In this document: one piece after another, positions 35,397 through 44,185 of the stretch
Numbering within the stretch: the first letter of the stretch is position 1
Layout: every line of letters begins with the position of its first letter
DNA from: Labrys sp. KNU-23
Lineage (GTDB): Bacteria; Pseudomonadota; Alphaproteobacteria; Rhizobiales; Labraceae
NCBI RefSeq assembly: GCF_008330945.1
Contig: NZ_CP043489.1
Location: 806,001 to 870,000 of the forward strand
Direction of reading: 5' to 3'
Length of the DNA: 64,000 bases
Position numbers and translations under genes: made by a program
Notes under the pieces: model-generated
What the model was told of the DNA's origin: nothing
Databases searched by the model: none
What the model saw: the letters and a program-made list of their open reading frames with translations, nothing else

Positions 35397-35671
35397 GATG
35401 CGGCTCCCAAAGCTTGAGGCATCACCAGTTCAGCCTTTTCGATTGCGTGGGTCTTGGTGTTGCGCCGGACCTTGAGCCAGGAACGGCAGCCCGAGCCGTG
35501 ATACCAGAACTCCTCATGCGCGCCCTCGGGGTTGTCGCGCAGATAGGCATATTCATAGAAGTGCTTGCCGGCGTCCGGCGCGGAAGCATCCGGCCGGCTT
35601 GGCCCGGCGTCGCCGAGATAGGTGAATTCGTGCACGCCGCGCGCACCGCAATAGGGACAGGCAATCCGCAT
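35393..35671 (-). CDS. soxD: Sarcosine oxidase delta subunit
   Basis: 92 residues from the ATG at 35671 (MRIACPYCGARGVHEF); longer in-frame extension overlaps soxB and is rejected. Zinc ligands are Cys5 and Cys8 in CPYC, and the His and Cys in EFWYHGSGCRSWLKV. The small zinc subunit lies between soxB (11 bases upstream) and soxA (4-base overlap), which is the standard order. Confidence 0.95.
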   Translation of the reverse strand: MRIACPYCGARGVHEFTYLGDAGPSRPDASAPDAGKHFYEYAYLRDNPEGAHEEFWYHGSGCRSWLKVRRNTKTHAIEKAELVMPQALGAAS

Positions 35672-35682
35672 CGAACCGTGCC

Positions 35683-36933
35683 TCAGTGAAGATTGGGTTG
35701 GGCGCCCTGGCCCTTTTCGTCGATCACCGCTCCGGTCTCGAAGCGATTGAGCCGATAGGCAGCAGCCACGTCGTGCGGCTGATCCTTGGCGATCAGATGG
35801 GCAAAGCACCAGCCCGAGGCCGGAGTGGCCTTGAAGCCGCCATAGCACCAGCCGCAATTGAGATAGAGACCGTCGATGCCGCTCTTGTCGATGATGGGTG
35901 AACCGTCCATCGACATGTCCATGATGCCGCCCCAGCTGCGCAGCAACCGGAGACGGCCGATCATCGGCATCACCGCCATGCCACCTTCGCAGACATCCTC
36001 GACCACCGGCATGTTGCCGCGCTGGGCATAGGAATTATAGCCGTCGATGTCGCCGCCGAAGACCAGGCCGCCCTTGTCGGACTGGCTGACATAGAAATGG
36101 CCGGCGCCGAAGGTGATCACCCCCGGGATCAGCGGTTTGAGCCCCTCGGTGACGAAGGCCTGCAGCACGTGGCTCTCGATCGGCAGGCGCAATCCCGCCA
36201 TGGTGCCGACCTTGGAGGTATTGCCCGCCACCGCCATGCCGATCTTCTTGGCCCGGATCGTGCCACGGGTGGTCTCCACGCCGACGACGGCACCGCCTTC
36301 GCGGACGAAGCCCTTCACCTCGCAATTCTGGATGATGTCGACGCCGCGATCGCTGGCCGCGCGCGCATAGCCCCAGGCCACCGCATCGTGACGCGCCGTG
36401 CCGCCGCGCCGCTGCAACAGGCCGCCCTGGATCGGGAAACGGGCATTGTCGAAATTGAGGAAAGGCGCCATCGCCTTGACGCCATCGCGGTCGAGCAGTT
36501 CGGCATCGACGCCATTGAGGCGCATGGCATTGCCGCGGCGGGCGAAGGCATCGCGCTGGGCGTCGGAATGATAGAGGTTCAGCACGCCGCGCTGGCTCAT
36601 CATCGCATTGTAGTTGAGGTCCTGCTCCAGGCCCTCCCACAGCTTCATGGCGTGCTCGTAGAAGGGAATATTGCCCTGCAGCATGTAGTTCGAGCGCACG
36701 ATCGTGGTGTTGCGGCCGACATTGCCGCCGCCGATCCAGCCCTTCTCGATCACGGCGACATTGGTGATGCCGTGATTCTTGGCGAGGTAATAGGCCGTGG
36801 CCAAGCCGTGGCCACCGCCGCCGATGATGATCACGTCGTAGTTGAGGCGCGGCTCTGCGTCACGCCAGGTCGGCGTCCAGCCACGGTGGCCGTTCAGGGC
36901 ATTCTTGAGAAGGGAGAACAGAGAGTAATGCAT
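35683..36933 (-). CDS. soxB: Sarcosine oxidase beta subunit
   Basis: 416 residues. FAD-binding YDVIIIGGGGHGLATAYYLA at about 30-50, then EKGWIGGGNVGRNTTIVRSNY, and GTARHDAVAWGYARAASDRG, the region that carries the covalent FMN His in this family. It is the catalytic subunit that oxidises sarcosine to glycine and a one-carbon unit, with H2O2 produced. First gene of the minus-strand soxBDAG operon. No glyA, purU or folD gene follows, unlike many sox loci. Confidence 0.96.
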   Translation of the reverse strand: MHYSLFSLLKNALNGHRGWTPTWRDAEPRLNYDVIIIGGGGHGLATAYYLAKNHGITNVAVIEKGWIGGGNVGRNTTIVRSNYMLQGNIPFYEHAMKLWEGLEQDLNYNAMMSQRGVLNLYHSDAQRDAFARRGNAMRLNGVDAELLDRDGVKAMAPFLNFDNARFPIQGGLLQRRGGTARHDAVAWGYARAASDRGVDIIQNCEVKGFVREGGAVVGVETTRGTIRAKKIGMAVAGNTSKVGTMAGLRLPIESHVLQAFVTEGLKPLIPGVITFGAGHFYVSQSDKGGLVFGGDIDGYNSYAQRGNMPVVEDVCEGGMAVMPMIGRLRLLRSWGGIMDMSMDGSPIIDKSGIDGLYLNCGWCYGGFKATPASGWCFAHLIAKDQPHDVAAAYRLNRFETGAVIDEKGQGAQPNLH

Positions 36934-37240
36934 CGATCTTCTTGCCGGGGAAGAGTGCGGAAAACTTCGGTCGTCCGGTCGCTTCGTCGCCTGGCGAGAG
37001 GTGGATTCGAGAGCATGCTGCTCAGGCGCCCACTACCAAGACCAGGCCACGCCGGCACGATCAGCGCTTATCGTCGAGAATCATGGATCCCTCTGCCCTT
37101 TGCGAATACGGGCTGTGTTGTTATTACGCATAGCAGCCTGTTACCCACAGTGAAAGATTATTCCTGCGCGTGCAAGATTTTTTGCTACTTTAATGCCAGG
37201 AAAAAAGTTTCACCTCGAATAGCAGACGCTGGCAAGCGGC
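36934..37240. other. Upstream region of soxB, no gene seen
   Basis: About 300 bases between soxB and the PAS/EAL wreck; it must hold the sox promoter on the minus strand. It is AT-richer from 37110 to 37215. Nothing resembling a conserved riboswitch was recognised, although a glycine or THF element would be plausible for this operon. Confidence 0.4.
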
Positions 37241-37840
37241 TCAGAAGAGGGCATCCAGTGGCTGCGGCCGAGCAAGGACGAAGCCCTGCGCCCGATCGAC
37301 ACCCAGGCCGCGCAACAGGGCCAATGTTTCCGGCTCCCAGCCGGCGGCCGATCGTGTTGATCGATTCGACGATGGCGCAGTCGACCCGCTCGGCCACAGC
37401 GATCAGGAAGGCAAGATCATCCGGATGCACCCCGCTCCGCCCATGGTTGATCGAGTACACGCGCTCGTCATCCGCCAGGCCGAGCAAAGCGTGCCAGTGT
37501 GACGACACCACCCCATTCCATTGGGCACGCCGAAGTCCCACACGACCAGCCTGGAGCCTTCCAGAGCCTGGCGCCAACACCACTTTGCTTCGGCCAGGCC
37601 GGCCTCGCCCGGTATTCGGTCCTCCACGGCCACGATTTGCACGAAGGTGGCATAGGGAGAGGCCTCGTCAGGCATGCCAAGCAGGCAGAGGCTGGTCATG
37701 GCGGTGAAGACCGTGCCGTCATGGCGGCGATAGCGGCGCGGCCTGTCTGCGGCCTGGCAGATCGAGAGCGACGAAAGTCCCGCACTCGATTTCGAGATCA
37801 TGAAACTGGCGATCGCTACGATCGAGCAGGGCTGAGCCTC
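37241..37840 (-). pseudogene. PAS-GGDEF-EAL signalling protein, decayed and internally deleted
   Basis: Read on the minus strand, three frames must be joined. First PAS remains: RRHDGTVFTAMTSLCLLGM and YATFVQIVAVEDRI. Then the start of a second PAS: EAKWCWRQALEGSRLVVWDF, a frameshift near 37500, SSHWHALLGLADDERVYSIN and VHPDDL. Then directly EAL C-terminal sequence: CAIVESINTIGRR, another break, ETLALLRGLGVDRAQGFVLA and the end RPQPLDALF with its stop at 37241-37243. The GGDEF domain and the EAL catalytic core are gone. It abuts the aldo/keto reductase gene. Confidence 0.78.
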
Positions 37841-37842
37841 CG

Positions 37843-38751
37843 TCAGGGCAGGCGCTCCCCTCGCGACGCCACCAGCACCGAATACCATTCCTCCCGGCTC
37901 CAGCGCGGCAGATAGGCCTGCGGGATCTCCCGGATGCGGTCCAGATTCTGCGTTCCGACGATCGGAATGGTCCGTGCCGGATGGACCATCAACCAGCTCA
38001 GGGCGACGGCGGTGCGGGAAACGCCGGCCTTCGCGGCCTTGGCATCGAACAGGGCCACCACCGCCCGTGCCCGCTCGTCCTGTGGCTGGGCCAGCCTGCC
38101 GCCCGCCAAAGGCGACCAGGCAAGCACCGCCATGTCAGTCATGATCGCCTGGTCCAGAATGCCGTCAGCGAGCGGATCGAGCTTGAGGGCCGAGAATTCG
38201 GGCTGGTGGCTGACGATGGGCAGGCTGAGGCAAGCCGCCAGGCCCTGCGTCTGGGCAACCGTGTAGTTCGACACGCCAATGGCGGCGATCTTGCCGGCTC
38301 GATGCGCGTCTTCGAGGGCCCTGGCGATCTCGCTGGGATGGGTGAGGATATCGGGCCGATGGATCTGCCACAGATCGATGCGGTCGACTTGCATCCGCTT
38401 CAGCGACGCATCGATGGCTGATGTGAGATAGGCAGCCGAGGAATTATAAGGCGTGCCGAAGACGATGCCACCCTTGGTTGCCAGCACCATGCGCCGGCGC
38501 AAGCCGGGGCTTGCCTCGAGCACGCGGCCAAGCTGGTTCTCGGCAACCCCGAAGCCGCCGAGGTCGGACGGGCCGTAGATGTCGGCGGTGTCGAACAAGG
38601 TGACACCGGCCTCGAGCGCCGTCTCGACCAGTCGCTGAGCAGAGGCGAGATCCTCGCCCCCGAAGCGCCACATGCCCCAGGCGACCGAGCTCACCGACAT
38701 GCCGCTGCGGCCGAGGGGGCGTATCTTCTCTGGTGCCGGCAAATCGCTCAT
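37843..38751 (-). CDS. Aldo/keto reductase
   Basis: 302 residues, TIM-barrel AKR. GMSVSSVAWGMWRFGG, VTLFDTADIYGP (catalytic Asp and Tyr), LATKGGIVFG (Lys), IDLWQIHRPDIL (His), and AIGVSNYTVAQTQ; near the end IPIVGTQNLDRIREI, the NADPH-binding segment. Related to the YdhF group. The substrate is unknown. A LysR gene lies 34 bases upstream in the same direction and could be in the same transcript. Confidence 0.9.
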   Translation of the reverse strand: MSDLPAPEKIRPLGRSGMSVSSVAWGMWRFGGEDLASAQRLVETALEAGVTLFDTADIYGPSDLGGFGVAENQLGRVLEASPGLRRRMVLATKGGIVFGTPYNSSAAYLTSAIDASLKRMQVDRIDLWQIHRPDILTHPSEIARALEDAHRAGKIAAIGVSNYTVAQTQGLAACLSLPIVSHQPEFSALKLDPLADGILDQAIMTDMAVLAWSPLAGGRLAQPQDERARAVVALFDAKAAKAGVSRTAVALSWLMVHPARTIPIVGTQNLDRIREIPQAYLPRWSREEWYSVLVASRGERLP

Positions 38752-38785
38752 CTCAAGACCTCACAGTGACGATGCGTCACTTCTA

Positions 38786-39706
38786 TCAAGCGGAAAAGAC
38801 CATGGACATCCCCTCTTCCCAATAGGGTGGATCGCCGAAGCTGCGTTTCAGATGCTCGGCCAGTGCCCGCAGCTTGGCTGAAGGCCGGCGTCCCTCCGGA
38901 TGGGCGAGAAAGATGGATTCCGGCTCCGGCCGTACGCCGATGTCGATTACCTTCAGCCTGCCGGCGCGGATCTCGGGACCCACGATGAAGGTGGGCAACA
39001 AGCCGATACCGAGACCGGCAATCGCAGCATCGCGGATCACGTCGCCATTGTTGACGCGCAAAGCGACCCTGGCCCGTACGATTTCGATACCGTCGGGACC
39101 GAGGAACCGCCAATCGGCAACCCCTCGGTTCGAATAGAACAGCCCTTTATGATGATCGAGTTCGCCGAGGGAACGCGGCATGCCCTCCCGGTCCAGATAG
39201 TCCGCCGATGCCACCAGAATGCGTTGGCTCGGGGCAAGACGCCAAACCATCAGCCGTGAATCAGCAATGGCGCCGTGCCGGATGACGCCGTCATGGGCAC
39301 CGGAAGCGATATCGACCCGACGATCGTCGAGGTCCAGAATGAGTTCGACCTGTGGATGCGCCGCCAGAAACGGAAACAAGGCAGGGCCCAGATGCATGCG
39401 CCCGAAGGTGATCGGCGCGGAAATCCGCATCGGGCCGGCCAGGGTGCCGCGCCGCTCCGCCAGATCCGCCCCGGCCTCTTCGACCTCGCGCACGATCCGC
39501 CTGGCGCGCTCGAGAAAAGCGGCTCCATCCTCCGTCACAGACAGGCGCCGGGTGGTACGATGCAGGAGTCGCGTACCGACGCTCCGTTCCAGTTCACCCA
39601 GGCGTTCGCTGACCACCGACTTGGACAGGCGCAGGCTGCGTGCTGCCTCGCTGATCGAACCTGCTTCTGCCACCGCCACGAAACTCGCGATCCCGTCCAG
39701 CTTCAT
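38786..39706 (-). CDS. LysR-family transcriptional regulator
   Basis: 306 residues from the ATG at 39706 (MKLDGIASFVAVAEAGSIS), the canonical LysR start; earlier in-frame starts are rejected. HTH at 15-45 (SEAARSLRLSKSVVSERLGELERSVG). It is divergent from the SDR gene at 39818 and upstream of the aldo/keto reductase, so it may control both. Confidence 0.9.
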   Translation of the reverse strand: MKLDGIASFVAVAEAGSISEAARSLRLSKSVVSERLGELERSVGTRLLHRTTRRLSVTEDGAAFLERARRIVREVEEAGADLAERRGTLAGPMRISAPITFGRMHLGPALFPFLAAHPQVELILDLDDRRVDIASGAHDGVIRHGAIADSRLMVWRLAPSQRILVASADYLDREGMPRSLGELDHHKGLFYSNRGVADWRFLGPDGIEIVRARVALRVNNGDVIRDAAIAGLGIGLLPTFIVGPEIRAGRLKVIDIGVRPEPESIFLAHPEGRRPSAKLRALAEHLKRSFGDPPYWEEGMSMVFSA

Positions 39707-39817
39707 TGTTCGGAAATCCCGGAAGATAGATCCAACATAAGCAGGATACTCCGAACATGACGACTGCGCCATATTCGCTTCATTCAAAGCCTCTCCCATG
39801 AACAAGGAACTGCAATC

Positions 39818-40567
39818 ATGAACAGACTCTCAGGCAAGCGCGCGCTCATTACCGGCGGCACCACCGGCATAGGCCTGGAAACTGCCCGCCAATTCCTCGC
39901 GGAAGGCGCACGCATCGCGGTGACCGGCACCAATCCTCAAACGCTTGAGGCCGCCCACAAGGAACTGGGCGAAGCTGCCCTCGTCATCCAGTCCGATGCC
40001 GCCGACGCCGCCGGGCAGAAACGGCTCGCCGAGACCATTGCGCAGGCCTTCGGCGGGCTCGACATCCTCTTCGTCAATGCCGGCATTGCCCAGCTCAAGC
40101 CGCTGGCAGACTGGAGCGAGGCCGACTTCGACAAGATCTTCGACATCAATCTGAAGGGGCCCTATTTCCTGATCCAGGCCCTGCTGCCGATCCTGGCCAA
40201 TCCGGCGTCGATCGTGCTCAATACCTCGGTCAACGCCCATATCGGCATGCCGAATTCCAGCGTTTACGCGGCATCGAAGGCCGCGCTGCAATCGCTGATC
40301 CGCACCTTGTCGGGTGAATTGATCGGACGAGGCATCCGCCTGAACGCCGTCAGTCCTGGTCCGATCGCCACGCCGCTCTATGGCAAGCTCGGCTTTGCCG
40401 AACAGGACCTTAAGAACGTTGCCGATAGCATCAAGGGGCTGGTCCCGGCCGGGCGTTTCGGCGAAGCGAGTGAAATCGCCAAGGCAGTGGTGTTCCTGGC
40501 CTCCGATGAAGCAGCCTATACGGTCGGCAGCGAACTCATGATCGATGGCGGCATGGGCACGCTTTAG
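39818..40567 (+). CDS. Short-chain dehydrogenase/reductase, classical
   Basis: 249 residues. TGGTTGIGLETARQF (NAD(P) loop), NAGIAQ, catalytic Ser in NTSVNAH, YAASK (Tyr/Lys), and SPGPIATPLYG. The C-terminus DGGMGTL is typical of classical SDRs of the FabG-like group. Divergent from a LysR gene 112 bases away, the commonest arrangement for regulated SDRs. Substrate not predictable. Confidence 0.9.
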   Translation: MNRLSGKRALITGGTTGIGLETARQFLAEGARIAVTGTNPQTLEAAHKELGEAALVIQSDAADAAGQKRLAETIAQAFGGLDILFVNAGIAQLKPLADWSEADFDKIFDINLKGPYFLIQALLPILANPASIVLNTSVNAHIGMPNSSVYAASKAALQSLIRTLSGELIGRGIRLNAVSPGPIATPLYGKLGFAEQDLKNVADSIKGLVPAGRFGEASEIAKAVVFLASDEAAYTVGSELMIDGGMGTL

Positions 40568-40586
40568 GCCTTTCCGAACACCCGCC

Positions 40587-41726
40587 CTATCCGACGCCGC
40601 CGAGGTTTGCCGCCTCTTCTTCCGACAGCGCCTGGGGTTGGACGCCCTCCGCCTCGATCGACACCGGTCGTCCCGAACGTGCCGCCTCCAGGATGCCCTC
40701 CATGATCTCGAGCACATGCAGGGCAAGCTCCCCGGAAGCCCGCGGCCGACGCCCCTCCCTGAGGCTGCGGGCAAGATCGGCGACCCCGAGCATGCGGTAA
40801 TTCGCCCGGTCCGGTGTCGCATAGGGCCAGTTGTAACGGCCATAGGTCAGGGAGGCCGTATCGATGGACTGCCAGGGCTCGCCCTTGCGGCTGAGCGCGA
40901 GGGTAGCGCCGAAGGTGTCTGGATCGGGCAGGCTGAGGGAGCCTTCGCTGCCATGCAGCTCGATGGGCTGGTTGGAGTGGCGGAACACGTCCCAGCTCAT
41001 GCCGACATTGACGATGGCGCCCCCGGCGAACTCGACCAGGGCCATCAGGGTGGTGGGCGTGCCGACGGCGAAGCTCGAGCCCTGGTTCGGCCCGGATGCG
41101 GTAATCACCCGCTCCGCCTGCCCGGTCGTCGCCATCGCGACCACCTGGCGCGCCGGCCCAAGCAGGTTGACCAGCATGGTCAGGTAGTAGGGGCCCATGT
41201 CGAGGACAGGACCACCGCCTGGCTGGTAGTAGAATTGCGGATTGGGATGCCAATGCTCCATGCCGCGGGTCATCATGAAGGCGGTGCCGGTGGTCGGTCG
41301 GCCGATCGCCCCCTCCTCCATCAGACGACGAGCCGTTCGTCCCGCCGCGCCGAGAAAGGTATCGGGGGCGGAGCCGATCGCCAGCTTGCGCCGACGCGCC
41401 TCCTCGACCAGTTTCCGGCCCTCCTCTGCCGTTACGGCAAGCGGCTTTTCGGTGAAGACGTGCTTGCCGGCAGCAAGGGCCGCCATCGACACCTCGAAAT
41501 GGACGGCCGGAATGGTCAGGTTGAGGACGAGGTCGACTTCGTCGTCCGCAAGAAGTTCTTCCACGCCGAGAGCCCGAATGCCGTATTCCTCGGCTCTGAT
41601 CTTGGCGGTTTCCGCTGAGATATCGGCGCAAGCCTTCAATTCGACGCCTGGGAAAAGCGCGGCGTTGCGCAAATAGGTCATCGAGATATTGCCGCATCCG
41701 ATCACGCCGATGCCGAGTTTACCCAT
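40587..41726 (-). CDS. Gfo/Idh/MocA-family oxidoreductase
   Basis: 379 residues. N-terminal Rossmann fold GIGVIGCGNISMTYLRNAALF, then the EKPLAVTAEEGRKL signature (Lys of the family's EKP motif) near 95, and the C-terminal alpha/beta domain. These enzymes oxidise sugars or inositols with NAD(P). The gene is divergent from the sugar ABC operon 41917-46999 and likely acts on its substrate. It is convergent with the SDR at 39818. Confidence 0.9.
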   Translation of the reverse strand: MGKLGIGVIGCGNISMTYLRNAALFPGVELKACADISAETAKIRAEEYGIRALGVEELLADDEVDLVLNLTIPAVHFEVSMAALAAGKHVFTEKPLAVTAEEGRKLVEEARRRKLAIGSAPDTFLGAAGRTARRLMEEGAIGRPTTGTAFMMTRGMEHWHPNPQFYYQPGGGPVLDMGPYYLTMLVNLLGPARQVVAMATTGQAERVITASGPNQGSSFAVGTPTTLMALVEFAGGAIVNVGMSWDVFRHSNQPIELHGSEGSLSLPDPDTFGATLALSRKGEPWQSIDTASLTYGRYNWPYATPDRANYRMLGVADLARSLREGRRPRASGELALHVLEIMEGILEAARSGRPVSIEAEGVQPQALSEEEAANLGGVG

Positions 41727-41785
41727 GCGTCTCCTCCGCCGTCCATTGCAACCGAGTTGCTCATTTTTGCATTAATTTAGAAAGT

Positions 41786-41807
41786 AAACACGAGAAGCTT
41801 CGTGTTT
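41786..41807. promoter_or_regulatory. Candidate operator of the sugar ABC operon
   Basis: Perfect inverted repeat AAACACGA-N6-TCGTGTTT in the divergent gap between the oxidoreductase and the sugar transporter, 36 bases upstream of a CTTGACA -35 element. The size suits a LacI-, ROK- or DeoR-type sugar repressor; no such gene is in the window. Confidence 0.5.
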
Positions 41808-41843
41808 GAATGAAATTTTTTGAACGAAAATGACAATTTATCC

Positions 41844-41872
41844 TTGACAGCACGCAGGCCCAGGCCAAGCAT
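41844..41872 (+). promoter_or_regulatory. Candidate housekeeping promoter of the sugar ABC operon
   Basis: TTGACA at 41844-41849 (preceded by C, as alphaproteobacterial -35 boxes prefer), 17-base spacer, AAGCAT at 41867-41872 as a weak -10, 45 bases ahead of the 41917 start. Confidence 0.4.
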
Positions 41873-41916
41873 GCCCTCAAAATCAGGGTGGCCATTCACC
41901 CATAGAGGGAGGACTT

Positions 41917-43257
41917 GTGATGTCGGACGTTCAGTCACGCTCGACCCCGGCTGCCGGGGCTTCGCAATCCGGATCGGTGGCGCCGAGCCGGCGCACCTTC
42001 CTGCAGGGAGCGGGCCTCGCCGCGGGTGCCCTGGCACTCGGCCTGCCCAAGCGGGCCCGTGCCGCCGACCGCACGGAAATCACCTTCGCCAGCGCCAAGT
42101 TCTTTGGCAAGCAGACCATGGCGCAGGTGGTGGACGCCTATAACCAGTCGCAGGGCAAGATCCACGTCACCTATGTCGAGCTGCCACCGCCCAGCTCCTC
42201 CACCGAAGTGCACACGGCGCTGGTGCAGCAGCTCGCGCGCCGCACCGGCACGCCCGACGTCTTTACCCAGGACGTTGTCTGGATCGCCGAGTTCGCGGGC
42301 GCCGGCTGGGCCCTGCCCCTCGACGAATATTTCAACGCCTCGGTACAGAGCCAGTTCTTTCCCGGCCTGGTGGCGGCCTGTACCTACAACAACAAGCTCA
42401 CCGCTTTGCCCTGGTATGTCGATTCAGGCATGCTGTTCTATCGCAAGGATCTCCTCGAAGGCATCGGTGCCAAGCCACCGCAGACCTGGGACGAACTCGC
42501 CGCTGCCGCGCAGGAGATTCAGAAGTCGGGCAAGGCCGATTTCGGCTATCTCTGGCAGGGCAAACAGGCCGAAGTGCTGGTCTGCGACCTCGTCGAGGCT
42601 ATCGCCTCCAATGGCGGCTCGATCCTAGCCCCCGATGGCAAGTCTTCGGCGCTCAGCGACGATAAGGCCGTGGCGGCCGTCCAATTCCTCTACGATACCA
42701 TCAACAAGACGAAGATCAGCCCTTCGGACGTCCTGAGCTGGGACGAGGAACCCTCGCGCCAGCCCTTCACGGCCGGCCGCGCGCCTTTCCTACGCAACTG
42801 GTCCTATGTCTATGCCATCGCACAGGACAAGGCCGCCTCCTCGGTGGTCGACAAGGTCGGTGTGGTGCCGCTGCCCCATTTCGCCGGCGGCAAAAGCGCG
42901 GCCTGCCTCGGCGGCTATCAATATGGCGTCAACGCCAACACCAAGAACCGGGAAGCGGCCATCGAATTCCTGACCTGGATGTCCTCGCCGGCCACGCAGC
43001 TCCAGTTCGCCCTGCAGCTCGGCATCGCACCCACCCGCCCCGAAGTGTTCGAGGATGCCCAGCTCGGCAAGGAGCAGCCCTTCATGAAGCAGCTCAAATC
43101 GGTGTTCACCGGTGCGACGCCTCGCCCCGTCACGCCGAAATATGCACAGGTCACCCTCGCCATCCAGTCGGGCGTCTCGAAGGCGCTGGTCAGCGGCAAC
43201 ATCAAGGCCGAACTCGACGCCGCCAGCACCAAGATCAATTCGATCGTCGCAGGATGA
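41917..43257 (+). CDS. Sugar ABC transporter substrate-binding protein, Tat-exported
   Basis: 446 residues, family 1 (MalE-type) binding protein. A twin-arginine signal SRRTFLQGAGLAAGALALG at about 24-42 is followed by a KRARA cleavage site, so export is predicted by Tat in folded form. Mature landmarks: RTGTPDVFTQDVVWIAEFA, LTALPWYVDSGMLFYRKDLL and QTWDELAAAAQEIQ. First gene of the five-gene operon up to 46999; the ligand is likely a di- or oligosaccharide or a polyol. Confidence 0.92.
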   Translation: MMSDVQSRSTPAAGASQSGSVAPSRRTFLQGAGLAAGALALGLPKRARAADRTEITFASAKFFGKQTMAQVVDAYNQSQGKIHVTYVELPPPSSSTEVHTALVQQLARRTGTPDVFTQDVVWIAEFAGAGWALPLDEYFNASVQSQFFPGLVAACTYNNKLTALPWYVDSGMLFYRKDLLEGIGAKPPQTWDELAAAAQEIQKSGKADFGYLWQGKQAEVLVCDLVEAIASNGGSILAPDGKSSALSDDKAVAAVQFLYDTINKTKISPSDVLSWDEEPSRQPFTAGRAPFLRNWSYVYAIAQDKAASSVVDKVGVVPLPHFAGGKSAACLGGYQYGVNANTKNREAAIEFLTWMSSPATQLQFALQLGIAPTRPEVFEDAQLGKEQPFMKQLKSVFTGATPRPVTPKYAQVTLAIQSGVSKALVSGNIKAELDAASTKINSIVAG

Positions 43258-43261
43258 CGCG

Positions 43262-44185
43262 ATGAGCGTTCAAGCCTCCGCGGCCAGCCCTCCCCTCGGG
43301 GCTGGCCTGCGGTCCCTGGACCTGGCGCCCTGGCTGCTGATCCTGCCGCTGCTGATCTCGCTCGGCTCGGTCTCGGTCTATCCCATCGTCAACGGCGTCT
43401 GGCTGTCGCTGACCAACACCTCCCTGGTCACCCAGGAAGACGCCTTCGTCGGCCTGGCCAACTATCGCGCGCTGCTGGGCGACGACGCCTTCTGGAACGC
43501 CTGGCGGCATACGGTGTTGTTCACCGCGGTGTCGACGGCACTCGAAACCGTGCTCGGGCTCGCCATGGCGCTGCTGCTCTACGAGCCCTTCGTGGGCCGT
43601 TCGCTGGTGCGCGCCGCCATGCTCGTGCCCTGGGCCATGCCCACCGTGGTCACCTCCAAGATGTTCGGCTGGCTGTTCGACGGACAGCACGGGCTGATCA
43701 ACTACCTCCTGAAATCCGTCGGGCTGATCGACGGCAACATCAACTGGTACGGCTCGGTCGATCACGCCCTCGACACTATAATCATTGCCGACGTCTGGAA
43801 GACCACACCCTTCATGGCCTTGCTGCTGCTGGCGGGCCTGCAGACGGTGCCGCGCTCTTTGACCGAGGCCGCCAAGATGGACGGCGCCTCGGCCTGGCGC
43901 ATCTTCTGGCATGTGCGCCTGCCCCTGCTGCTGCCGACCTTGCTGATCGCCGGCATGTTCCGGGCCCTCGATGCCTTCCGCATTTTCGACCTCGTCTATG
44001 TCCTCACCGGCGGTGGCCCCGCCGACTCGACCGAAACCCTGTCGACCCTGAGCTACAAGGTGCTCTTCTCCACCCTGCAGTTCGGCTATGGTTCGGCGCT
44101 CTCCACCGCGATGTTCATCACCGAAACGCTGATCGCCATCGGCTTCGGCATCTTCATCGTGGCGCGGCTGAGGAGGCAGGGATGA
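43262..44185 (+). CDS. Sugar ABC transporter permease (MalF/UgpA family)
   Basis: 307 residues from the ATG at 43262, 4 bases after the binding-protein stop codon; a longer reading would overlap that gene. Six membrane spans. The EAA loop is EAAKMDGASAWRIFWHVRLPLL, and FRALDAFRIFDLVYVLTGGGP is characteristic of the MalF/UgpA family. The stop overlaps the next permease start. Confidence 0.93.
   Translation: MSVQASAASPPLGAGLRSLDLAPWLLILPLLISLGSVSVYPIVNGVWLSLTNTSLVTQEDAFVGLANYRALLGDDAFWNAWRHTVLFTAVSTALETVLGLAMALLLYEPFVGRSLVRAAMLVPWAMPTVVTSKMFGWLFDGQHGLINYLLKSVGLIDGNINWYGSVDHALDTIIIADVWKTTPFMALLLLAGLQTVPRSLTEAAKMDGASAWRIFWHVRLPLLLPTLLIAGMFRALDAFRIFDLVYVLTGGGPADSTETLSTLSYKVLFSTLQFGYGSALSTAMFITETLIAIGFGIFIVARLRRQG

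Noticed and set aside
32256..35417. Very long open frame (over 1000 codons) on the plus strand
   Set aside because: Antisense to soxA, whose protein matches its family along its whole length. High-GC third-position bias leaves the opposite strand open; the translation is Arg/Gly/His-rich without motifs.
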